Under the pieces are notes generated by a model, which was given only the letters and a program-made list of their open reading frames with translations, ran no database searches and was not told where the DNA came from. From the NCBI GenBank assembly GCA_963639765.1, contig CAVHXA010000003.1, positions 56,776 to 120,775 on the forward strand: a stretch of DNA of 64,000 nt. Direction: 5' to 3'. Source of the stretch: CAVHXA01 sp963639765. Lineage in GTDB: Bacteria; Bacillota; Clostridia; Oscillospirales; Oscillospiraceae. Below, one piece after another: positions 58,596-64,000 of the stretch. Position 1 is the first letter of the stretch. The number at the start of each line of letters is the position of its first letter. Position numbers and translations under genes: made by a program.

Positions 58596-60068
58596 TTACT
58601 GCACCGTGAGGTTGCAGTGCTTCAGACCGCTGTCTACCGTGGCCGTGGTGTAGTCGGCCGAAATCTCACTGTACCAGGTGTTGTAGTCGCGGTTGCGAAG
58701 AGCCTGGTCCTCGGAGTAGGTCAGGTAGTTTTCTCCGGTGCCGCTGAAATACATGACGTGATAGCCGTATTCGGTTTCAACGATGCCGGTGTCTCCGGCC
58801 TGGCGGCTGCTGTCAAAGCACCAGTCTTCAAAGGCCTCTACCATCTGGCCCTTGTAGATGTTTTCAATCAGGCCTCCGTCGGATGCGCTGGAGTCGTCGG
58901 AATTGTCGGTGGCAAGCTGCGCGAACGAATCCTCGGTGGCTTCGCCGGCACTCCATTCGTCGAGCAGGGACTCTGCCCGGGCCTTGGCCTCGGCCATGGC
59001 TGCCTCGTCGGTTGTGTCTTCAACCCGGATGAGGATGTGGCGTACGTTGACCATGCTGTAGTCGGGCGCGCTGCGTTCGACAAAGCCGAGCACATAGCAG
59101 CCGCTGTCGGTTTCGATTACCGTGGTTTCTCCGGCGGCACGGGCAGCGTCGAAGAGCCATTCGGCGCAGTCGGCCGCGACCTGAGAATAGGTGTATTCAG
59201 AGGCAAGAGAATAGTCCGGGTCGTCGGCGTAGTTGGCGGCAACATCGTCTGATGAGGCGTTTTGTACGCACAGGTCGTTGAAGCCCTCGAGATTGCCGTT
59301 GGCAGCGTCGGCCATCGACTGCGCCTTTTCCAGAGCCTCGGCCTTGGCGTCTTCTTCGGTCTGGTCCTCTGCAGCCGTGGAGGAGATGAAGAACGTGCGA
59401 TAGGTGACAAGGTCGAAATCGTTGCTGTTTTCGTCGTAGTAGGCCTGCAGCTCCTCGTCGGTGTAGGTGTAGCTGTCCAGCTGCTGCTGGGCATAGCCCT
59501 GTGCAATGTATTGCTTTTCCATCCAGGCACGGTAGGTTTCTTCGGAGCAGCCCTTGCCGAAGTTTGCCGCGATAAAGCTGTCGGTTGAGCCATAGCCGGA
59601 CATCTGCGCATAGGCCGCATAGTAGGAAATGGTCTGCTCGATGGCCTGCCGGTCTTCTTCGGTGAGGGTATAGCCGGCCTTTTGCGCCTCGTCGTAGAGG
59701 GAATAGGTCTGCTGGATGCCGGACAGAGCGCTGGTGACAAAGGAATCAGAGGAGAAATAGGATGCATAGGTGCTCCAGTTGTCGCCAAAGTAGCTGGCAT
59801 AGGTGTTTACCTCGCCGCGGAAATAGTAGTCGAAGTCTACCACGCTCACGTTCTGGTCGCCGACTGTGGCGGCGGTTTTGTGTTCCATGTAGCTGTTGGA
59901 GTTCAGCAGCATCAGGACAATGAATACAATCACAAAAGCTGCGGCAATGGCTCCGTAGATCCAGGCCTTTTTCCGGTTTGCCTTTTTTTCCTGTTGGGCC
60001 TTGACCTGCTTGGGGTCTGTGCCGGGCTCGATTTCCCTGCGCTTTTGCTTTTCTCTGGATGCACTCAT
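58596..60068 (-). CDS. PrsA/SurA-like membrane-anchored peptidylprolyl isomerase (parvulin)
   Basis: 490 aa from ATG 60068; the ribosome site (GAGGA) is rather far. A charged cytosolic N-terminus (REKQKRREIEPGTDPKQVK) precedes one membrane helix (AWIYGAIAAAFVIVFIVLMLL) without a lipobox, a SurA-N/PrsA-like helical domain, and a parvulin domain with VNVRHILIRVEDTTDEAAMAEAKARAESLL (in parts), GGLIENIYKGQMVEAFEDWCF and GIVETEYGYHVMYFSG. It probably folds exported proteins at the membrane. Two promoters lie upstream, the nearer at 60147-60175. Confidence 0.9.
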   Translation of the reverse strand: MSASREKQKRREIEPGTDPKQVKAQQEKKANRKKAWIYGAIAAAFVIVFIVLMLLNSNSYMEHKTAATVGDQNVSVVDFDYYFRGEVNTYASYFGDNWSTYASYFSSDSFVTSALSGIQQTYSLYDEAQKAGYTLTEEDRQAIEQTISYYAAYAQMSGYGSTDSFIAANFGKGCSEETYRAWMEKQYIAQGYAQQQLDSYTYTDEELQAYYDENSNDFDLVTYRTFFISSTAAEDQTEEDAKAEALEKAQSMADAANGNLEGFNDLCVQNASSDDVAANYADDPDYSLASEYTYSQVAADCAEWLFDAARAAGETTVIETDSGCYVLGFVERSAPDYSMVNVRHILIRVEDTTDEAAMAEAKARAESLLDEWSAGEATEDSFAQLATDNSDDSSASDGGLIENIYKGQMVEAFEDWCFDSSRQAGDTGIVETEYGYHVMYFSGTGENYLTYSEDQALRNRDYNTWYSEISADYTTATVDSGLKHCNLTVQ

Positions 60069-60146
60069 GGCAGTTTCAGTCCTCTCGTTTGAATCCGATG
60101 GTTTGGCGGCTGCCTGCAGCTGCGGTTCGCAGACGGCCATTGTGCG

Positions 60147-60175
60147 ATTATACAGGAATCTGCGGCCTGTTGCAA
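60147..60175 (-). promoter_or_regulatory. Promoter of the parvulin foldase gene
   Basis: Minus-strand TTGCAA (60170-60175), 17 bp spacer, TATAAT (60147-60152), about 75 bases before the ATG and directly after the 6S RNA terminator. Confidence 0.85.
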
Positions 60176-60216
60176 GTCTGCTGCGCAAAAATATCCGCAA
60201 ATCCGCAGTTCGGGCG

Positions 60217-60243
60217 AAAAAAAGCCCGGCTGCAAGCCGGACC
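60217..60243 (-). terminator. Terminator of the 6S-like RNA
   Basis: Minus-strand stem GTCCGGCT / AGCCGGGC with loop TGC, followed by seven T. Confidence 0.9.
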
Positions 60244-60455
60244 CTGTGCTTCCCCGCTTTGGCCGTGCAAACCCAAGAATAACCTGCACACCCCGGCAGG
60301 TGGGTCGCCTCCCTGTCCGCTTCTGTGCTTCCAACTTCCGACCGGGCCGAAACCCGGCAGGGAGGCCTGCGCTCGGCGGCAGGAGTGTTCAGACGTCCCG
60401 TATATTCTGATGTGGGTTTTAATGGGTCTGTCACGAACCAAGCAGGGAAACCTGT
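60217..60455 (-). ncRNA. ssrS: Probable 6S RNA
   Basis: A transcript of about 240 bases is bounded by a strong promoter and the terminator at 60217-60243 and has no reading frame. Its ends fold as in 6S RNA: CCCTGCTTGG (plus 60438-60447) pairs with CCAAAGCGGGG (60252-60262). An internal loop holds TTCGTGAC on the 5' side and GCACGG on the 3' side, and a second helix AAACCCA/TGGGTTT (60413-60419 with 60269-60275) closes a large central region containing AATATACGGGACGTCTG. 6S RNA mimics an open promoter and binds sigma-A RNA polymerase. Identified by structure and motif memory, without a covariance search. Confidence 0.75.
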
Positions 60456-60461
60456 ATCAGT

Positions 60462-60490
60462 ATTATAGCATCCGCAGGACATAAATGCAA
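60462..60490 (-). promoter_or_regulatory. Promoter of the 6S-like RNA
   Basis: Minus-strand TTGCAT (60485-60490), 17 bp spacer, TATAAT (60462-60467). Confidence 0.88.
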
Positions 60491-60526
60491 GCGCAATTGT
60501 GCAGAATTCACAAACGCTCTCACCGC

Positions 60527-60543
60527 AGCCCCGGCCGGGGGCT
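60527..60543 (-). terminator. Weak terminator-like hairpin after the Rrf2 gene
   Basis: Very GC-rich palindrome AGCCC-CGGCCG-GGGCT about 30 bases after the stop, without a T run. It could slow polymerase at the end of cysK-cysE-rrf2. Confidence 0.35.
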
Positions 60544-60569
60544 TTCGCCCGCGGGGAAAGCGGCCTTAT

Positions 60570-60998
60570 CTATAAGGAGTCCCGTGCCTGCATGCCGGGG
60601 TCGTGCAGCAGGTCTGCAAGCGTGATGCCGTTCAGAAAATCATCGATCATGCGGTCCAGCCGGGTCCAGAGCGGAAGCGTTTTGCACTGCGCGGCACGGG
60701 AACAGGGCTGCTGTGCCGCAAGGCAGCTTACGGGAGCCAGTGTTCCCTCGGTCAGCCGCAGGATCTGCGCCACGCGGTATTCTTCGGGCGGAAGACGGAG
60801 CCGATAGCCCCGGCCCCTGCCGGGTGCGCTCTCCACCAGCTCGGCTCTGGACAGAACAGCCATGATGCCTTCGAGGTATTTCAGACTGATCTCCTGCCGC
60901 TGGGCAACGGAGCGCAGCGGAACCCAGGCCCCGGGCTCCTGTCCGGCCAGGTCTGCCATCACCCGCAGGGCATAGCGGCCGCGTGTTGAGATCATCAA
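60570..60998 (-). CDS. Rrf2-family regulator with an IscR-like cysteine triad
   Basis: 142 aa from TTG 60998 (or ATG 60995), after GGGAGGG. Winged helix MISTRGRYALRVMADLA and EISLKYLEGIMAVLSRAELVES with wing GRGRGYRLRLPPEEY. Three cysteines, about 92, 99 and 105, sit where IscR binds its [2Fe-2S] cluster (92, 98, 104 in E. coli). It is encoded six bases after cysE in cysK-cysE-rrf2, a setting expected for a CymR-like cysteine regulator; yet CymR proteins lack such a cluster. It may couple cysteine synthesis to Fe-S or redox state. Confidence 0.9.
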   Translation of the reverse strand: MMISTRGRYALRVMADLAGQEPGAWVPLRSVAQRQEISLKYLEGIMAVLSRAELVESAPGRGRGYRLRLPPEEYRVAQILRLTEGTLAPVSCLAAQQPCSRAAQCKTLPLWTRLDRMIDDFLNGITLADLLHDPGMQARDSL

Positions 60999-61004
60999 GG
61001 CGGC

Positions 61005-61862
61005 TCAGCCCTCCCTTGCGGAGTTTTTGCGCTGCGTCTGACGGTCGGGCGCGGCAAGCACGGTGGTGTTTGGTTCTACGGAGCTCAGCAGCCAGACGTT
61101 GCCGCCGATGATGCAGTTGTCGCCGATGGTGGTGTCGCCGCCCAGGATGGTGGCTCCGGCATAGATGACCACGTTGTTGCCGATATTCGGGTGACGCTTT
61201 ACGCCCTTTACAAGGGTGCCGTCCGGAGCCACGTCAAAGCTCTTTGCACCCAGCGTCACGCCCTGATAGAGCTTTACGTGGTGACCGATGACCGTGGTCT
61301 CGCCGATGACAACGCCCGTGCCGTGGTCGATGAAAAAGCTCGGACCGATGTCGGCACCGGGGTGGATGTCGATGCCTGTGTTGCGATGGGCCAGCTCGGT
61401 CATCACGCGCGGCAGGATGGGCACGTTCATCTGATACAGAGTATGTGCAATGCGATAGCTGCTGATGGCGTCAAAGGCGGGATAGGCCAGCATGACCTCC
61501 TCGCAGCAGGTTGCGGCGGGGTCGCCCTCATAGGCGGCAAGCACATCGCTCTGCAGCACCTGACGGATGCGGGGCAGGTCGCGCAGCAGGGCCATGGCAA
61601 CGGCATCGGTCTGCCCGCGCAGGTCCACACGGGCCAGAAGCTGCTGCAGCAGCTCGTGGGCAGTGGCCAGGGCAATGGCCACGCTGCCATAGCGGCTGCC
61701 GAACACATCGGGATACATCGCGCTGCGCAGGCAGTCGAGCAGGCGGGCGGTTTCGTCGTTCAGACCGGCATAGTTCGGGCCGGGACGCGTGCCGCCCAGC
61801 GCGTCGGCAATGCTGCCCAGGGCCTGCCAGTCGAGCCCCGGGGAATATACGCCCCCGCTCAT
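61005..61862 (-). CDS. cysE: Serine O-acetyltransferase (CysE/EpsC family)
   Basis: 285 aa from ATG 61862, overlapping the cysK stop by four bases. Helical N-terminal domain with YPDVFGSRYGSVAIALATAHELLQQLL (in parts), then left-handed beta-helix repeats: GIDIHPGADIGPSFFIDHGTGVVIGETTVIG, HPNIGNNVVIYAGATILGGDTTIGDNCIIGGN (both in parts). Catalytic His in IDHGTG and the EPC-type tail region are as in SAT. Longer at the N-terminus than E. coli CysE in the EpsC style. Makes O-acetylserine for CysK. Confidence 0.95.
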   Translation of the reverse strand: MSGGVYSPGLDWQALGSIADALGGTRPGPNYAGLNDETARLLDCLRSAMYPDVFGSRYGSVAIALATAHELLQQLLARVDLRGQTDAVAMALLRDLPRIRQVLQSDVLAAYEGDPAATCCEEVMLAYPAFDAISSYRIAHTLYQMNVPILPRVMTELAHRNTGIDIHPGADIGPSFFIDHGTGVVIGETTVIGHHVKLYQGVTLGAKSFDVAPDGTLVKGVKRHPNIGNNVVIYAGATILGGDTTIGDNCIIGGNVWLLSSVEPNTTVLAAPDRQTQRKNSAREG

Positions 61863-62788
61863 TGTGCAAACAGGGCGGTGGAGAAATACCGCTCCGCAGT
61901 GTCGGGGAGCAGCACAACCACGTTTTTCCGCGCGGACTCGGGACGGGAGGCTACCTGCAGGGCTGCCCACAGAGCGGCACCGGACGAGATACCCGTCTGC
62001 AGACCCTCTTTTCGGGCAAGCTCCCGGGCCGTGTCGATGGCGGCATCGTCTGAAACGGCGATGATCTCGTGATAAACCGAGGTGTCCAGCACCTGCGGGA
62101 CAAAGCCGGCGCCGAGACCCTGCAGCTTGTGCGGGCCCGGTTCTCCGCCCGAAAGCACCGCAGAGCCGGCGGGCTCCACACCCACAATCCGCACGGCGGG
62201 GTTCTGCTCTCTGAGGTAGCGTCCGACACCGGTAATGGTGCCGCCTGTGCCGATGCCGGCAACAAAAATATCCGTCCGGCCTTCGGTATCGGCCCAGATC
62301 TCGGGACCGGTGGTTTCGTAGTGGGCCTGTGCATTGGCCGGATTGACAAACTGGCCGGTAAGCACCGAACCGGGGATCTGCTTTGCCAGCTCTTCGGCCC
62401 GGGCAATGGCTCCGGGCATGTCCTCGGATGCAGGGGTGAGCACCAGCTCCGCACCATAGCCCTGCATGAGTCTGCGGCGCTCGATGGACTTGTTTTCGGG
62501 CATCACGATGATGATGCGATAGCCGCGCACGGCGGCCAGTGCGGCCAGAGCCACACCCGTGTTGCCGGAGGTAGGTTCGATAATCACGCTCTGCGGCGTG
62601 AGAAGGCCGCGGCGCTCGGCGTCGTTGAGCAGATACAGGGCCGTGCGGTCCTTTACCGAGCCTGCCGGGTTGAAATATTCTGCCTTGGCCAGAAGCCGGG
62701 CCTGCAGGCCGTATTGCGCCTCGAGCCGGGTCAGCTCGATCAGCGGCGTGTGGCCGATCAGCTGTTCTATGGAGGAATAGACGGACAT
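61859..62788 (-). CDS. cysK: Cysteine synthase (O-acetylserine sulfhydrylase)
   Basis: 309 aa with AAGGAG six bases before ATG. PLP lysine in NPAGSVKDR (Lys46), the substrate loop PTSGNTGVALA, the phosphate-binding GTGGTITG, and TGISSGAAL near the C-terminus. Condenses O-acetylserine with sulfide. First gene of cysK-cysE-rrf2. In other bacteria CysK also binds CysE and CymR as a sensor. Confidence 0.97.
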   Translation of the reverse strand: MSVYSSIEQLIGHTPLIELTRLEAQYGLQARLLAKAEYFNPAGSVKDRTALYLLNDAERRGLLTPQSVIIEPTSGNTGVALAALAAVRGYRIIIVMPENKSIERRRLMQGYGAELVLTPASEDMPGAIARAEELAKQIPGSVLTGQFVNPANAQAHYETTGPEIWADTEGRTDIFVAGIGTGGTITGVGRYLREQNPAVRIVGVEPAGSAVLSGGEPGPHKLQGLGAGFVPQVLDTSVYHEIIAVSDDAAIDTARELARKEGLQTGISSGAALWAALQVASRPESARKNVVVLLPDTAERYFSTALFAQ

Positions 62789-62860
62789 ATACAGCTCCTT
62801 CCGGCAGAGCATTCGCCTGCCGTGAGATTTGCCGCGCACACGCACGGCGCTTGCCTCCAC

Positions 62861-62889
62861 ATTATAATTCCGCCGGGCCGCTTCGTCAA
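62861..62889 (-). promoter_or_regulatory. Promoter of cysK-cysE-rrf2
   Basis: Minus-strand TTGACG (62884-62889), 17 bp spacer, TATAAT (62861-62866), leader of about 65 bases. No confident operator for the Rrf2 protein was read. Confidence 0.9.
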
Positions 62890-62902
62890 TACACGGCAGA
62901 AT

Positions 62903-62937
62903 GCCCCCTCCCGGGGGAGGGGGTTGGGGGCGGGACA
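62903..62937 (-). repeat. C/G-rich hairpin repeat, copy 1
   Basis: Minus strand reads CCCGCCCCCAACCCCCTCCC followed by CCGGGAGGGGG. It is between the phosphatase stop and the cysK promoter. It matches the plus-strand copy at 63949 and may double as a terminator, though no T run follows. Confidence 0.65.
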
Positions 62938-63001
62938 TCCCCATTCCATGGGGACCATGGTTTTGGCCTCTCCGGTCGAAGAAAACCCCGCGGATGCCGC
63001 T

Positions 63002-63826
63002 TCAGCCCTCTGTCAGCTTGGCGCGGATGCGCTCCATCACGGCCTCGCCGACGCCGATGCTGCGCAGATACGGGACCACACCGCCGTATTTCTCCGTGAG
63101 GTAGTCGATCAGGCTGAGCATGGACTCGGGCCGGGTCGCGAAAAAGTCGTCGTCCATGGGGGGCGCATTGCCGCCCGGACCTCCCGGTCCGCCCAGGTCC
63201 ATCGCGCCGCGGCGCATGCGGTCATAAACCGGCTGCAGATAGATCTGACTCACGCAGTAGTCCGCCGCGATGTCCTCACGGCTTACGCCGGCGATGCTGA
63301 GCAGATAGCAGCTCAGAAGCCCCGTACGGTCCTTGCCGGTGGTGCAGTGATACAGCAGCGCGCCCGGACAGCCGGCTGCAATCTGCAGCACGTCGCAGGC
63401 CCAGTCGCGGGCATCCTCGGCCATCTGCCGATAGTGTGTGCCCCAGTCCATGCCGGGCGTACGGTGACCGCCGCCGGGCGGGGGAGCCTGGGCGGCACGC
63501 TCATCGGGGTCGATCTGGCTTTTGTCGAAAATTGCCGCCTCGTTGAACAGGGAACGGTGGTGGTAGGTGATCTGTGCAAGCGTGCGCAGGTCGCTGGGTC
63601 TTGCGCGGACCTCGCCCGTGCCGCGCAGGTCGATGGTGGTGGTCACGCCGTAGCGCAGCAGCGCATCAAGATCGGACTGCGGCAGGTCGCACGGGGCCTC
63701 GGACCGCAGGAACACGCCAAAGCGGGTCACGCCTCCGCCGGCGGCGGCATAGCCGCCCAGATCGCGGCAGTTATAAAGGGCCTGCAGGGGCAGTCGACGG
63801 ACATATTGTCTTTTCACTCCATCCAT
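63002..63826 (-). CDS. Tyrosine/serine protein phosphatase (Y_phosphatase3 family)
   Basis: 274 aa from ATG 63826 with AAGGAG nine bases upstream; an earlier ATG at 63850 has no ribosome site. NCRDLGGY near the N-terminus, LRSEAP, and the P-loop HCTTGKDRTGLL define the IphP/LipA-like tyrosine-protein phosphatase family. Two low-complexity insertions (PPPGGGHRTPG and GGPGGPGGNAPPMDDD) are not part of the core. May act on protein phosphotyrosine/serine or phosphoinositides. Confidence 0.9.
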   Translation of the reverse strand: MDGVKRQYVRRLPLQALYNCRDLGGYAAAGGGVTRFGVFLRSEAPCDLPQSDLDALLRYGVTTTIDLRGTGEVRARPSDLRTLAQITYHHRSLFNEAAIFDKSQIDPDERAAQAPPPGGGHRTPGMDWGTHYRQMAEDARDWACDVLQIAAGCPGALLYHCTTGKDRTGLLSCYLLSIAGVSREDIAADYCVSQIYLQPVYDRMRRGAMDLGGPGGPGGNAPPMDDDFFATRPESMLSLIDYLTEKYGGVVPYLRSIGVGEAVMERIRAKLTEG

Positions 63827-63862
63827 GCTTTCATACTCCTTCGTCTGCATCTTTTCCGCAAT

Positions 63863-63891
63863 AGTATAGCATATTGCCGGGAGTATGGCAA
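63863..63891 (-). promoter_or_regulatory. Promoter of the phosphatase gene
   Basis: Minus-strand TTGCCA (63886-63891), 17 bp spacer, TATACT (63863-63868), leader of about 30 bases. Confidence 0.85.
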
Positions 63892-63905
63892 CCGCGAATC
63901 TGCGG

Positions 63906-63933
63906 GGTGGCCTGCCGGAGGTGGCCTGCCGGA
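63906..63933. repeat. Tandem 14-bp direct repeat
   Basis: GGTGGCCTGCCGGA occurs twice with no gap (63906-63919 and 63920-63933), next to the C/G-rich repeat. Confidence 0.8.
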
Positions 63934-63948
63934 GGCAGACAGTCCCTG

Positions 63949-63992
63949 CCGCCCCACCCCCAACCCCCTCCCGGTGGGAGGGGGCTTTTTTG
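63949..63992 (+). repeat. C/G-rich hairpin repeat, copy 2 (terminator-like)
   Basis: GCCCCACCCCCAACCCCCTC followed by CCGGTGGGAGGGGGCTTTTTT. It contains an 8-base stem (CCCCTCCC/GGGAGGGG) with a T run. It is an inverted copy of 62903-62937; together they flank the phosphatase gene. No plus-strand gene precedes it, so it seems a dispersed repeat rather than a dedicated terminator. Confidence 0.7.
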
Positions 63993-64000
63993 GAAAGCCC

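Noticed and set aside
58500..58596. tRNA-like string on the minus strand (GTTCGATTCCGGC)
   Set aside because: The T-stem does not pair fully, the following bases cannot form an acceptor stem, and the region is better explained by separate short palindromes.
60217..60455. Extension of the foldase reading frame upstream to 60482
   Set aside because: The extension is Pro/Arg-rich without a ribosome site and crosses a terminator and a promoter; the region is better read as a 6S-like RNA.
1..64000. CRISPR arrays, insertion sequences, prophage genes, rRNA operons
   Set aside because: No regularly spaced repeats, transposase, integrase, phage structural motifs or rRNA sequence were seen in the window.

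Overview
The window looks like chromosomal DNA of a Gram-positive anaerobe of the class Clostridia, most like the GC-rich gut Oscillospiraceae/Ruminococcaceae. This is an inference from gene content and style. It carries a secE-nusG-rplKA and rplJL layout with an L10-type leader, ClpE with a zinc finger, a PrsA-like foldase, an ECF general module, DUF1292/YrzB, GshF, strong AAGGAGG ribosome sites, frequent TTG starts, and consensus-like sigma-A promoters with 16-17 bp spacers. I see no phage, transposase, CRISPR array, tRNA or rRNA gene. The ends cut through a PhoR-like kinase (left) and a repeat-rich spacer (right).

Layout. 1-1.9 kb: end of a sensor kinase and an HSL-type esterase. 2.0-5.7 kb (minus strand): rpmG-secE-nusG-rplK-rplA, then rplJ-rplL from their own promoter. 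6.0-8.1 kb: an acyl-carrier-like protein without the canonical serine and an acyl-CoA ligase. 8.2-10.8 kb (minus): NifU-like scaffold, GGGtGRT protein and DUF554 membrane protein. 10.9-15.1 kb (minus): ileS-lspA-rluD. 15.4-19.8 kb: UbiD, UbiX, LpdD, a LysR regulator and a type I asparaginase. 19.9-23.5 kb: a three-gene operon of membrane acyltransferase, alpha/beta hydrolase and stand-alone adenylation enzyme. 23.7-30.0 kb: AI-2E-type permease, MBL hydrolase, a BaiH/enoate-reductase-like flavoenzyme and a fused UGSC-family protein.

30.2-33.7 kb (minus): MoxR, DUF58 and DUF4129 genes. 33.9-39.8 kb (minus): a lipoprotein and a Ugp/Mal-type ABC importer. 39.9-41.6 kb: DtxR-like regulator, SecB-like protein and TcdA. 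41.6-51.9 kb: a long minus-strand run of PBP1A, SAM methyltransferase, EcfA1, EcfA2, EcfT, TruA, DUF5711 protein and ClpE. 52-56 kb (plus): DUF1292, metG, mnmE. 56-60 kb (minus): gshF and a parvulin foldase. A probable 6S RNA lies at 60.2-60.5 kb. 60.6-62.8 kb (minus): cysK-cysE-Rrf2 regulator. 63.0-63.8 kb: a Tyr/Ser phosphatase flanked by a C/G-rich repeat in inverted copies.

The most interesting signals are: the UGSC protein with Met at the Sec/Cys position; the acyltransferase-hydrolase-adenylation operon with no local carrier protein; the serine-displaced acyl carrier protein; the NifU-GGGtGRT-DUF554 operon; a short repeat family placed directly after stop codons; and an IscR-like cysteine triad in a regulator encoded with cysK and cysE.
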